Of a stretch of DNA of 64,000 nt, positions 48,998 to 59,312 are shown one piece after another. Source of the stretch: Bacillota bacterium (lineage in GTDB: Bacteria; Bacillota_I; Bacilli_A; RF39; UBA660); the NCBI GenBank assembly GCA_015059365.1, contig SVAO01000001.1:175007-239006 (forward strand), read 5' to 3'. Position numbers and translations under genes: made by a program. The notes under the pieces were generated by a model. That model worked only from the letters and a program-made list of their open reading frames with translations. It searched no databases and was not told the DNA's origin. How positions within the stretch are numbered: the first letter of the stretch is position 1; each line of letters opens with the position of its first letter.

Positions 48998-51631
48998 CTA
49001 TTTATTGTCTTTAAGTGCAGCTTGAGCAGCAGCAAGTCTTGCAATAGGAACTCTAAATGGACTACAAGATACATAATTTAATCCTGTTTTATGGCAGAAC
49101 TCAACACTACTTGGTTCTCCACCATGTTCTCCACAAATACCTAATTTAATATTAGGACGAGTACTACGACCTTTTTCTGCAGCCATTTGTACTAATTTGC
49201 CAACACCATTTTGATCTAATCTTGCAAATGGATCTGATTCATAAATTTTTGCTTGATAATAAGCATCTAAGAATTTACCGGCATCATCACGAGAGAAACC
49301 AAAAGTCATTTGTGTTAAGTCATTTGTTCCAAATGAGAAGAATTCAGCTTCTTCAGCTATTTCATCAGCAGTAAGTGCAGCTCTTGGGATTTCAATCATT
49401 GTTCCAATGTGATATTCAATATCAGAATTCTTTTCTTTCTTAACTAGTTCTGCAGTTTCAACTACGATATCTTTAACAAATTTTAATTCTTTCTTTTCTC
49501 CAACTAATGGAATCATGATTTCAGGGATAATATCGTATCCTTCTTCTTCTTTAACTTCGATAGCAGCTTCCATTAATGCACGTGTTTGCATTTTAGCAAT
49601 TTCTGGATAAGTAACTGCTAAACGACATCCACGATGTCCCATCATTGGGTTGAATTCATGTAATTCAGCACATTTTTCTTTTAATCTTTCTACAGTTACT
49701 CCCATATCATTAGCAAGAGCGATAATATCTGCTTCTAATGTTGGTAAGAATTCATGTAGAGGTGGATCTAAATAACGAACTGTCATTGGTAATCCTTTTA
49801 ATTCTTTATACATTGCTTTAAAGTCACCTTTTTGGAAAGGAATTAATTCATTTAAAGCAGCTTCACGAGCTTCTACAGTTTCACTTAAAATCATTTTTCT
49901 AATTTTTGGAATACGAACTTCATCAAAGAACATATGCTCAGTACGACATAATCCAATACCTTCAGCACCTAATTCTACAGCTTGTTTAGTATCTCTTGGA
50001 TTATCTGCATTTGTACGAACTTTTAATGTTCTAAATTCATCAGCCCATCCCATAATACGTCCAAAGTTTCCACTAACTGAAGCTTCTTCAGTTTTAATGT
50101 CTCCTTTGTAAATTTTTCCAGTTGTACCATCTAATGAAATAAAGTCTCCCTCATGGAATGTGTATCCACCAAGTTCAAAGAATTTTTCTTCTTCATTAAT
50201 TTTTATTTCACCACAACCAGATACACAGCAAGTACCCATTCCACGAGCAACAACAGCAGCGTGAGATGTCATACCACCACGAACAGTAAGGATACCTTGA
50301 GCAGCAACCATACCTTCAATGTCTTCTGGAGTAGTTTCTAAACGAACAAGTATTACTCTTTCTCCTTGTCCGCCTTTTCCTAATTTTTTAGCATCTTCAG
50401 CAGAGAATACTACTTTACCAGCAGCAGCTCCAGGTGATGCTGGAAGTGCAGTTCCAATTACTTCTCCATCTTTTAATGCAGCAGCATTGAATGTTGGGTG
50501 TAATAATTGATCTAATGATTTAGCTTCGATACGAAGTACTGCTTCTTCTTTAGTAATCATTCCTTCATCAACTAAATCACATGCAATTTGAATAGCAGCA
50601 TGAGCTGTTCTTTTACCATTACGAGTTTGTAAGAAATAAAGTTTTCCTTCTTGAATTGTAAACTCCATATCTTGCATATCACGATAATGTTTCTCTAACT
50701 TATCAGCAATAGCCATAAATTCCTTGTAACATTCTGGTAAATCTTCTTCAAGTTTTGAAATTGGTTGTGGTGTTCTAACACCAGCAACAACGTCTTCTCC
50801 TTGAGCATTAATTAAGTATTCACCATAAATACCTTTAGCCCCTGTAGATGGATTACGAGTAAATGCAACTCCAGTTCCTGAAGTTTCTCCCATATTTCCA
50901 AATACCATTGCTTGAACGTTTACAGCAGTTCCCCAGTCTCCTGGAATATCATTCATACGACGGTAAACAATTGCACGTGGATTATCCCATGAACGAAATA
51001 CTGCCTTTACTGCTCCCATTAATTGTTCTTTCGGATCTTGTGGGAATTCTTCACCATTCATGTGTTCGCTATAAACATTTTTGAATCTTTTTACTAATTC
51101 TTTTAAATCTTCAACCGTCATTTCAGTGTCATATTTAATTCCTTTTTCTTCTTTTAATTCATCAATGATTTTTTCAAAAAATGATTTGTTAACTTCCATA
51201 ACAACATCTGAATACATTTGAATAAATCTACGATATGAATCATAGGCAAATCTTGGATTTCCTGTCTTAGCTGCAAATCCTTCAACAGCCTCATCATTTA
51301 ATCCTAAGTTAAGGATAGTATCCATCATTCCTGGCATTGATGCACGAGCACCTGAACGCACTGAAACTAATAATGGATCACTAGTATCTCCAAATTTTTT
51401 ACCTTGAATTTCTTCTAAATCTTTTAAACTTTCAAAAATTTGCTTTTGAATTTCTTCAGAAATTTTCTTTCCATTATTGTAATAATCTGTACAAGCTTCT
51501 GTTGTAACAGTAAATCCTTGAGGTATAGGTAATCCTAAATTAGTCATTTCAGCTAAATTAGCACCTTTGCCACCAAGAAGATTTCTCATGTCTGCATTAC
51601 CTTCTCTAAAGGCATATACATACTTTGTCAT
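48998..51631 (-). CDS. ppdK: pyruvate, phosphate dikinase
   Basis: YVYAFREGNADMRNLLGGKGANLAEMTNLGLPIPQGFT; GGMTSHAAVVARGMG. Confidence 0.98.
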   Translation of the reverse strand: MTKYVYAFREGNADMRNLLGGKGANLAEMTNLGLPIPQGFTVTTEACTDYYNNGKKISEEIQKQIFESLKDLEEIQGKKFGDTSDPLLVSVRSGARASMPGMMDTILNLGLNDEAVEGFAAKTGNPRFAYDSYRRFIQMYSDVVMEVNKSFFEKIIDELKEEKGIKYDTEMTVEDLKELVKRFKNVYSEHMNGEEFPQDPKEQLMGAVKAVFRSWDNPRAIVYRRMNDIPGDWGTAVNVQAMVFGNMGETSGTGVAFTRNPSTGAKGIYGEYLINAQGEDVVAGVRTPQPISKLEEDLPECYKEFMAIADKLEKHYRDMQDMEFTIQEGKLYFLQTRNGKRTAHAAIQIACDLVDEGMITKEEAVLRIEAKSLDQLLHPTFNAAALKDGEVIGTALPASPGAAAGKVVFSAEDAKKLGKGGQGERVILVRLETTPEDIEGMVAAQGILTVRGGMTSHAAVVARGMGTCCVSGCGEIKINEEEKFFELGGYTFHEGDFISLDGTTGKIYKGDIKTEEASVSGNFGRIMGWADEFRTLKVRTNADNPRDTKQAVELGAEGIGLCRTEHMFFDEVRIPKIRKMILSETVEAREAALNELIPFQKGDFKAMYKELKGLPMTVRYLDPPLHEFLPTLEADIIALANDMGVTVERLKEKCAELHEFNPMMGHRGCRLAVTYPEIAKMQTRALMEAAIEVKEEEGYDIIPEIMIPLVGEKKELKFVKDIVVETAELVKKEKNSDIEYHIGTMIEIPRAALTADEIAEEAEFFSFGTNDLTQMTFGFSRDDAGKFLDAYYQAKIYESDPFARLDQNGVGKLVQMAAEKGRSTRPNIKLGICGEHGGEPSSVEFCHKTGLNYVSCSPFRVPIARLAAAQAALKDNK

Positions 51632-51724
51632 TTAATCATCTCCTTATATTTTTAACGCAAATTTATTATACCAAATTATCCTAAAAGATTACAACAAAAA
51701 AATGCCAATTTGACATTTTTGTAC

Positions 51725-52297
51725 TTACTTAATCACTTTTTTAAAATAACATTTCCCACAAAGTGGTACATACTCTACTTTACTACTGTCATCTATTATA
51801 ACTTCATCACCGGAAACTGTAAATTCTCCGTCAACTTTTCTTGCATTAAATCTAGCTGTTTTCCCACAACTACATATAGTTTTTAACTCCTCTAATTCAT
51901 CAGCATAAGCCATTAATGTTGCACTACCTTCAAATAATTCCCCTTTAAAATTTGTTTTTAGTCCATAACAAATTACTGGAATATCATATTCTTTACTAAA
52001 TTTCCATAAAGCAATTGCCTGTTCTTTATTTAAAAATTGACTTTCATCCACTAAAATACAATCACTTTCTTTAGCAATTTGTTGGTAGTGATATATATTT
52101 TTATTCTCATCAAGCAATATATCTACCTCACTACTAAGGCCCATCCTGCTTACAATTTTATTATTACCTTTAGTATCTATTTTAGGTTTCACAATAATTA
52201 CCCTCATATTATTAAACTTATAATTATGAGCAACCTGTAGTAACAAAGTACTCTTACCTGCGGTCATTGCACCATATCTAAAATATAATTTTGCCAT
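51725..52297 (-). CDS. tdk: thymidine kinase
   Basis: RYGAMTAGKSTLLLQVAHNY; CILVDESQFL; ICSCGKTARFNAR. Confidence 0.95.
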   Translation of the reverse strand: MAKLYFRYGAMTAGKSTLLLQVAHNYKFNNMRVIIVKPKIDTKGNNKIVSRMGLSSEVDILLDENKNIYHYQQIAKESDCILVDESQFLNKEQAIALWKFSKEYDIPVICYGLKTNFKGELFEGSATLMAYADELEELKTICSCGKTARFNARKVDGEFTVSGDEVIIDDSSKVEYVPLCGKCYFKKVIK

Positions 52298-52312
52298 AAA
52301 TACCTCCTGTTT

Positions 52313-53203
52313 TCACTTTTTAGCACGTGGATGACAATTTAAATAAACTTGTTTTAATCTCTCATTAGATACATGAGTATAAATTGCGGTTGTATTTAAA
52401 TTAGAATGTCCTAATAGTTCACTTACACTATTTAAATCAGCTCCATTATCTAACATATGAGTAGCAAAAGTATGCCTTAAAGTATGTGGAGACACATTAA
52501 ATTTTATTGAACTTTTTCTTACAATTTCATCTATTATCATTTCTACTGTTCTAACTGACACTCCCGTGCCCCTTTTATTTAAAAACAAATACTCTGTTTT
52601 TTCTTTCATTAAGTTTGGTCTTGCTTTATCTAAGTATTTATTTAAAACTTCATAACCTCTTTTCCCAAACAAAACATATCTTTCTTTATTTCCTTTACCT
52701 AATATTTTAATTCTTTTTTGTATAAAATCAATATCTCCCAATTTAATATTTACTAATTCACCCACTCGAATACCAGTCGAATATAATATTTCTAAAATAC
52801 AAGCATCCCTTAATCCAATCACACTAGTTTGATCTGGAACTTCCAAAATTTTATCTAACTCTCTATAATTTAAATATGTAGGAAGTTTTTTTTCTTCTTT
52901 AGGATTACTAATTAAAACCATAGGATTTGTTTTAATAAAATGTTCTTTCGTTAAATATTTAAAAAAAGTACGAAGCGAACTTAAATTCCTAGAAACAGTT
53001 TTACTTGAGTATTTTTTATTAAACATTTCATTTAAATAAAAACGCAACAATTTATAATCAACGTCATTTAAATTATCTACTAACTCTTTATTTAAAAAAC
53101 TTATAAAATCATTAATATCTCGTTCATAGTTTAAAATAGTATACTTAGAATAATTTTTCTCTACTTCTAAATAAATTAAAAATTTACTTACTATTCTTTT
53201 CAT
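52313..53203 (-). CDS. xerC: XerC/XerD-type tyrosine recombinase
   Basis: LYSTGIRVGELVNIKLGDID; SPHTLRHTFATHMLDNGADLNSVSELLGHSNLNTTAIYTHVSNERLK; ends in TGA. Confidence 0.93.
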   Translation of the reverse strand: MKRIVSKFLIYLEVEKNYSKYTILNYERDINDFISFLNKELVDNLNDVDYKLLRFYLNEMFNKKYSSKTVSRNLSSLRTFFKYLTKEHFIKTNPMVLISNPKEEKKLPTYLNYRELDKILEVPDQTSVIGLRDACILEILYSTGIRVGELVNIKLGDIDFIQKRIKILGKGNKERYVLFGKRGYEVLNKYLDKARPNLMKEKTEYLFLNKRGTGVSVRTVEMIIDEIVRKSSIKFNVSPHTLRHTFATHMLDNGADLNSVSELLGHSNLNTTAIYTHVSNERLKQVYLNCHPRAKK

Positions 53204-53260
53204 ACTATCACCATATTAATTATACCAAACATTTGTTTTTAACACAAGAAAAACTGAGTT

Positions 53261-54133
53261 CTACTCAGTTTCACTATCAAACCAACTATATTGGCCTGGA
53301 TATACTTTTGTTTTTGTCTTTTGTTTACCTATAGTAGGTAATTCAGGTTCACTATTTTCAATTGTATCTTGACCAGATGAATTCGGTTCTCCTTGATATT
53401 CTCCCTCATCAGAATAATTTTTATATCTTGGAGGTTCTTTTTTTTCTAAAGATTTTGTTTGTTTAATATTCTGTTGTTTTGTTGTTTCTTGTTGCTTTTT
53501 CGCATCCTTATACTTTGTATATATTACATCCAAAGAATCAAGTTTTAATTCAACACATCTTGATTCATATTCTTTTAATACTCGCCTTATAATATCATAA
53601 TAACACGAAGATGCTTTAATTGTGTTTGTCCATTGGCCTAAAATCCTTTTAAATTGATTATCATTTGTACAACGAAAATGTAATTCTCTAGAAAAATACT
53701 CTGGAAAAATTCGTATATATGATTGATGGTTTTTTAAAGCATTACTGTAATTTATATAATCTCTAGCATTTAAAGCAAGAATAAATTTCTTGTTCTTAAT
53801 AATTTCTTGAAACAGTATAATATCTTTTTTGTATAAAACCTTTTTTCGTTCCAACATTAAGTCTTGTCCTAATTCTGTTATAACAATACTTCCTCTAAAT
53901 TTTTTACCTGTATTATTTTCAACTGTTTCTATAAATGACTTATTTTCTTCTAGAAATGTTTCAATTTGTGAACTATATTCTTCTCTAACATCACTAGACG
54001 AATCAAATTTTTTAGAAATATAATAATCTAATTCTTTGGCTTCCATCGTTTTTAAAGTCAAAAACTTTGTTGCTGGCAAATATAACTTATTATCTTCTCT
54101 ACCATTTAATACTAAAGTTAAACTTCTTTCCAT
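53261..54133 (-). CDS. hypothetical protein between topA and xerC
   Basis: ORF track, 290 aa, charged/low-complexity C-terminus. Confidence 0.6.
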   Translation of the reverse strand: MERSLTLVLNGREDNKLYLPATKFLTLKTMEAKELDYYISKKFDSSSDVREEYSSQIETFLEENKSFIETVENNTGKKFRGSIVITELGQDLMLERKKVLYKKDIILFQEIIKNKKFILALNARDYINYSNALKNHQSYIRIFPEYFSRELHFRCTNDNQFKRILGQWTNTIKASSCYYDIIRRVLKEYESRCVELKLDSLDVIYTKYKDAKKQQETTKQQNIKQTKSLEKKEPPRYKNYSDEGEYQGEPNSSGQDTIENSEPELPTIGKQKTKTKVYPGQYSWFDSETE

Positions 54134-54199
54134 AGTATCACCTAATTTTATTATACTATATACATCACAAAAGTCAATTTACAAAATAAAAAGTTGTAA

Positions 54200-56227
54200 C
54201 TATTTAGTATAGTCACAACTACTACATTTTATATTGTCTTTTTTCTTAGTTAGCATAGAACCGCATTCTGGACATTTATCTCCTGTTGGTAAATCCCAAT
54301 AAGCTGTTTTACACTTAGGATAATTATTGCATCCATAAAAGACTTTACCACGTTTACTCTTTTTTTCAATAATCTTACCATCACAATTTGGGCAATCACA
54401 AATTTCAACGATTTGTTTTGGTTCATTTTTTATATACTTACACTTAGGATAATTACTGCACGCAGTAAATTCACCATATTTGCTTTTCCTAATTACTAAT
54501 GCACTTCCACATTCAGGACAAGCTTCTCCTGTTTTTTCCGCTTCTTTTTTAGGCAAAGCATCAAAAGCTTCTTTAACTGCAGGTTCAAATTCTTTATAGA
54601 ATTTATCTAAAGTATTATACCAAACAATTTTTCCTAATGCGATTTTATCTAAATCATCTTCCATTTTTGCAGTATATTTAACATTTATAATATGACTAAA
54701 ATTCTGTTGTAATTTATCAGTAATCTCTATTCCAATTGTTGTTGGAACAAATTTTTTTTCAACTATATCTACATAACCTCTAGTTTTAATATTATCCATA
54801 GTTTTTGCATACGTACTAGGTCTACCTATTCCTAACTCTTCCATTTCTTTAATAAGTTTGGCTTCTGTATAACGAGATGGAGGTTTTGTAAAATGTTGTT
54901 CTTTTACAATATCATTTGAAACAATTACATTTGATTTATACGTATCTAGTGGAGGTAATTCTTTTTCAGTTGAATCCTCATATTCACTGTAGACCTTCAA
55001 ATAACCATCAAAAACAATCGTTTGACCTGTTGCTTTAAATTGATAATTATTATTATCCAAAATTATCGTTGTATTATTTGTTTTAGCATCTTTCATTAAT
55101 GATGCTAACGCACGATAATAAATCATTTTATATAGTTTATACTCATCATTTGTTAAATATGGTTTAACACTTAGTGGATCCCTATTTATATTAGTTGGAC
55201 GGATTGCTTCATGTGCATCTTGAACATTTTCTGTCTTTTTAGATTGTTTAGCAATACCAACATACTCATGACCATATTTAGCCTCTATATATGCATAAGT
55301 CGATTTAACAAACTCATCACTTAAACGTGTTGAATCAGTACGCATATATGTTATAAGACCCGTTGTTTCATTTGCTAACTCAATTCCCTCATATAATTTT
55401 TGTGCAACACTCATTGTTTTTTTTGCATTCATATTAAGTTTATTAGATGCATCCTGTTGCATAGTACTAGTTGTATAAGGAAATTTAGATTTTTTACTTT
55501 TGGTCTTTTTATCAACGCTTTCAATTTTAAAAGCATTGCTTAATTTTTCGATTATTTCATTAGCTTCTATTTCATTATTTATTTCTAAATCTTTATGATT
55601 ATATTGAAACATTTCTGCATCAAAATCTTTAAAATTAGCAGTTATAGTCCAATATTCTTCAGAGTTAAAAGCTTCAATTTCTCGTTCACGATCAACAATT
55701 AATTTCAGTGCAACGCTTTGTACCCTTCCAGCACTGCTTCCATCAGTTTTAGACTGAATTAATTTGCTTAATCTAAAACCAATAATACGATCAAGTATTC
55801 TTCTTGTTTCCTGACTATTAACTAAGTCCTGATCAATTTTACCAGGATGTTTTAAAGCTTCTAATATTGCAGGTTTAGTTATTTCATTAAATACAATTCG
55901 ACTATATTTATCTTCTGTTAAATCTAAACAATTATAAAGATGCCAAGAAATTGCTTCTCCTTCGCGGTCTAAGTCGGTAGCAAGATATACATGTTCTGCT
56001 TTTTTTGCTTCCTTTTTTAATGATTCAACATCTTTCTTTTTACCTTTTAATATAACATAATCTGGATTAAAATTATTTTCAATGTCAACACCTAATCCAA
56101 ACTTACCTTTAGTAGATAAGTCGCGAATATGTCCTTTACTAGATAAAACTTTATAATCACTTCCCAAATACTTTTCTATTGTATGTGATTTACTTGGAGA
56201 CTCCACAATAACTAAATTTTTGCTCAT
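54200..56227 (-). CDS. topA: DNA topoisomerase I
   Basis: NLVIVESPSKSHTIEKYLG; GLITYMRTDSTRLS; three C-terminal Zn-ribbon repeats. Confidence 0.97.
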   Translation of the reverse strand: MSKNLVIVESPSKSHTIEKYLGSDYKVLSSKGHIRDLSTKGKFGLGVDIENNFNPDYVILKGKKKDVESLKKEAKKAEHVYLATDLDREGEAISWHLYNCLDLTEDKYSRIVFNEITKPAILEALKHPGKIDQDLVNSQETRRILDRIIGFRLSKLIQSKTDGSSAGRVQSVALKLIVDREREIEAFNSEEYWTITANFKDFDAEMFQYNHKDLEINNEIEANEIIEKLSNAFKIESVDKKTKSKKSKFPYTTSTMQQDASNKLNMNAKKTMSVAQKLYEGIELANETTGLITYMRTDSTRLSDEFVKSTYAYIEAKYGHEYVGIAKQSKKTENVQDAHEAIRPTNINRDPLSVKPYLTNDEYKLYKMIYYRALASLMKDAKTNNTTIILDNNNYQFKATGQTIVFDGYLKVYSEYEDSTEKELPPLDTYKSNVIVSNDIVKEQHFTKPPSRYTEAKLIKEMEELGIGRPSTYAKTMDNIKTRGYVDIVEKKFVPTTIGIEITDKLQQNFSHIINVKYTAKMEDDLDKIALGKIVWYNTLDKFYKEFEPAVKEAFDALPKKEAEKTGEACPECGSALVIRKSKYGEFTACSNYPKCKYIKNEPKQIVEICDCPNCDGKIIEKKSKRGKVFYGCNNYPKCKTAYWDLPTGDKCPECGSMLTKKKDNIKCSSCDYTK

Positions 56228-56286
56228 AATCCACTTCCTTTTTGGCTAACTAATTTATACACTATAATTATCTAATTGTCAATAGA

Positions 56287-57219
56287 TTATTCCCTACCAC
56301 ACATGCTACCAATTGTTTCAATTAATTGATTATTTTTGTAAATTTTTAATAGTTCACAATTATTCGGACACTTATTACACTCAATTCCTAAAGTTTTAAA
56401 ATCAATTTCAGCCATTTCTAAAGAATATGTTTTTTCTAACCTTTTTTGACGTGCTAATATAGCGATACCAATTGCTCCCATTAAATGACCATTTTCATCA
56501 ACTATAATATCAGCATTTAATATTTCCTTAAAATACTTTATTACACCCTTATTTTTACTTACCCCGCCTTGAAATACAATTGGACCTTTAATTTTTTTAC
56601 CCTTACCAACATTATTTAAGTAATTTAATACAATACTTTTACAAAGACCTGCAACAATATCTTCTTTAGAATAACCCATCTGTGATTTATGAACCAAATC
56701 GGATTCTGCAAAAACAGTACAACGAGCCGCTATTTTTGTTGGATTAGTTGATTTTAATGCTATTTCCCCAAATTCTTCAATTGGTATATTTAATCTTTTA
56801 GCCTGACTTGATAAAAAAGCTCCTGTTCCAGCAGCACATAAAGTGTTCATTGCATAATCAATTACAATACCCTTATCTACTAAAATTATTTTAGAATCCT
56901 GACCACCAATTTCTAAAATAGTCCTTACCTCTGGATGAATAGACAAAGTCCCTACTGCATGGGCTGTTATTTCATTTTTAACAACATTAGCATCTAGCAT
57001 AAGTCCTATTAATCTTCTTGCACTCCCAGTAGTTCCTATCCCCCTAACTAAATAACCATCAGGTATTTTGTTTTTTAACTGTTCAACTAATTTCTTAACC
57101 GCATTTACAGGATTCCCCTCTGTCCATAAATATAAAGAACATATTATATTATTATTATCATCAATTATTACCCCTTTAGTTGATATAGACCCTATATCAA
57201 CACCTAAATAACAATTCAT
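56287..57219 (-). CDS. 2-hydroxyacyl-CoA dehydratase activase family (BcrAD/BadFG/HgdC ATPase)
   Basis: YLGVDIGSISTKGVIIDD; LEIGGQDSKII; NTLCAAGTGAFLSSQAKRLNI. Confidence 0.9.
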   Translation of the reverse strand: MNCYLGVDIGSISTKGVIIDDNNNIICSLYLWTEGNPVNAVKKLVEQLKNKIPDGYLVRGIGTTGSARRLIGLMLDANVVKNEITAHAVGTLSIHPEVRTILEIGGQDSKIILVDKGIVIDYAMNTLCAAGTGAFLSSQAKRLNIPIEEFGEIALKSTNPTKIAARCTVFAESDLVHKSQMGYSKEDIVAGLCKSIVLNYLNNVGKGKKIKGPIVFQGGVSKNKGVIKYFKEILNADIIVDENGHLMGAIGIAILARQKRLEKTYSLEMAEIDFKTLGIECNKCPNNCELLKIYKNNQLIETIGSMCGRE

Positions 57220-58280
57220 TTCTTCTTCCTCATTTCTATCATGTCATAAAATGCCTCTAACCGAGTTTTTATACCTACTTCAGAAGTGCTAGAATCAAAA
57301 CTAAAAAAAATAATTGGAACATCATATTTTTCACATATTTTACTTATTATAGGCATTGCTCCTATCTCAGGAGTACAAAAACTAGATTTGATATGAATAA
57401 TTCCATCGTAATTTTGTTTACACATTTCTAAAGTACGTGCAACATTGTCACTCGCATCTGCTCCCATATTATATTTAATATATTCCCTAGCTTCTTTTAT
57501 ATATTTTTTCAACTTACTTCCCTTTTGAAATAATAAATACTCAACGTTAGTAAATCTAGTTATTTCAATATTATAATTTGCAAGTTCCCTTTCTAAATAA
57601 TAATTTGCGAAAGGTTCCATAATTGTATATAATTCACCAATAATTCCAACCTTTAAGCAATTTAACGGTTTGTTTACTTGAACATTTTTCATTAATTTAA
57701 AATATTTTTTATAAACATGCCTTAATTCAAACAAACTCTTTACCTTAGAAAATTCTTTTAACATTTTCCCATTTAACGCTTCAAATTCACCGTAGTTTTT
57801 CTCAAATCCTATATTATGTCTAATATAGTCATCAACTTTATCCATATATTTGACCATAAATCTTGCAATTAACAAATAGTATAAACTCTTTACTATTTTT
57901 AATCGGGGATTTAATTCTTTTAATTTGTAATATATTTTTTTAATATCTGCTTTACCAGCACTAATTAAGTTGACATATATAAAATCATAGCCTAAATCTT
58001 TAAGTATTTGTTCCTGAAGTTCACTATAATAACCATATCTACATCCTCCACCAAACTGCATTACCACATTAGCCCCATCATCTAAACACTCTATCATGGT
58101 TCCTAATGTATATTTAAATGGTGTACATACAAAATCAGGGCTATTTTTACTTCCTAATTCAATTGTATTTTTTGTTATCTTTTTAGGTGGCATTATTTTT
58201 AAATTTAAAATATGTGAAAAAAGATAATTTGCTGGTACATAATAGTTACCCATTTGTGGGAACGCCAAAATTTTAGTCAT
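57216..58280 (-). CDS. HgdB/DUF2229-like acyl-CoA dehydratase-related protein
   Basis: SPDFVCTPFKYTLGTMIECLDDGANVVMQFGGGCRYGYYSELQEQIL; 4 nt overlap with activase. Confidence 0.75.
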   Translation of the reverse strand: MTKILAFPQMGNYYVPANYLFSHILNLKIMPPKKITKNTIELGSKNSPDFVCTPFKYTLGTMIECLDDGANVVMQFGGGCRYGYYSELQEQILKDLGYDFIYVNLISAGKADIKKIYYKLKELNPRLKIVKSLYYLLIARFMVKYMDKVDDYIRHNIGFEKNYGEFEALNGKMLKEFSKVKSLFELRHVYKKYFKLMKNVQVNKPLNCLKVGIIGELYTIMEPFANYYLERELANYNIEITRFTNVEYLLFQKGSKLKKYIKEAREYIKYNMGADASDNVARTLEMCKQNYDGIIHIKSSFCTPEIGAMPIISKICEKYDVPIIFFSFDSSTSEVGIKTRLEAFYDMIEMRKKK

Positions 58281-58283
58281 TTT

Positions 58284-59192
58284 TCACCTCATAATTTTTT
58301 GTTTAACAATATCTAAAAAACTCTCTAATCTTGTCTCGAATCCAGAAAAAGATGATAAATCATCCACTACTAAATTAAGAATTGGCAATTTAACCCTTCT
58401 TATAACTAACTCGTTTACAATACTATCAGGGCCGCAAGGAAACGAACTAAGCAAAATTATTCCATCTACACTTTGTTCTAAAAAAGGAATAGCACCAATA
58501 TTTTCACGATTGTTTTTCCAATAAAGTGTTTTTGATATTTGAAAAGATAATTTATTAGTTACTTCCTTAGGAAGTTCATAACATTTAATTACCTCACAAG
58601 ATTCACTAGTAAGATACTCAATTATAGGTTTTCCTATCAATTCATCTTCAAAATTATAGTCGTGTCCAACTAATAATATTTTTGTTTTTGAACTTTTTAA
58701 CTTATTTAATGAATTAATACATTGCTTTTTTATTTGCTTATGACTTTTTATAAGTGCCGACTGATAAGCATTCTTTATTTGTTTTTTATTTTTACCCAAT
58801 ATCTTTCCAATACATAAATACGCTTTTTCTTCTATCTCTCCATTTTCATAATTAACATTATAGTTTAATAATTTTCCCTCAAATAAATTATTAACTAAAT
58901 CATATGCAGCCAAAAAATTAGTACAACTTTGATTCATTCGCCCATAATTATCAATTCGTGGTACCAAAATATAATCACATAATCCAACTAAACTAGCTAC
59001 ATGACCTAAATATGTTTTCATTGAAAGGCACATTTCATCAATAGAATATTTTTCTCCTAAACCAATAATTTCTTTATTTGTTTTTGGACTTACTACTAAA
59101 TCGCAGTCTAACATTTCAAAAAAATATTTCCACATATATTCATTTTGATAATAAAATAACCCTCTTGGCAAGCCGATTTTTAATTTGTCCAT
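58284..59192 (-). CDS. DUF2229-like acyl-CoA dehydratase activase-related protein
   Basis: LKIGLPRGLFYYQNEYMWKYFFEMLDCDLVVSPKTNKEI; GIILLSSFPCGPDSIVNELV. Confidence 0.8.
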   Translation of the reverse strand: MDKLKIGLPRGLFYYQNEYMWKYFFEMLDCDLVVSPKTNKEIIGLGEKYSIDEMCLSMKTYLGHVASLVGLCDYILVPRIDNYGRMNQSCTNFLAAYDLVNNLFEGKLLNYNVNYENGEIEEKAYLCIGKILGKNKKQIKNAYQSALIKSHKQIKKQCINSLNKLKSSKTKILLVGHDYNFEDELIGKPIIEYLTSESCEVIKCYELPKEVTNKLSFQISKTLYWKNNRENIGAIPFLEQSVDGIILLSSFPCGPDSIVNELVIRRVKLPILNLVVDDLSSFSGFETRLESFLDIVKQKIMR

Positions 59193-59312
59193 TTGATCAC
59201 CTATAAAATATTATTTATAAACAAATAAAATATGCATAATTTTTTTCTCACAAAATTAGTATTTTTTTATAATTTATGATATAATATTGTAATTTGAAGA
59301 AGGAATGATAAT

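Noticed and set aside
50153-51084. Plus-strand ORFs opposite ppdK
   Set aside because: Antisense to a clearly coding, intact ppdK; no independent support.
52313-53203. XerC-like gene as a mobile-element integrase
   Set aside because: Located in the core topA-xerC context, fits housekeeping Xer recombinase rather than a phage/ICE integrase.
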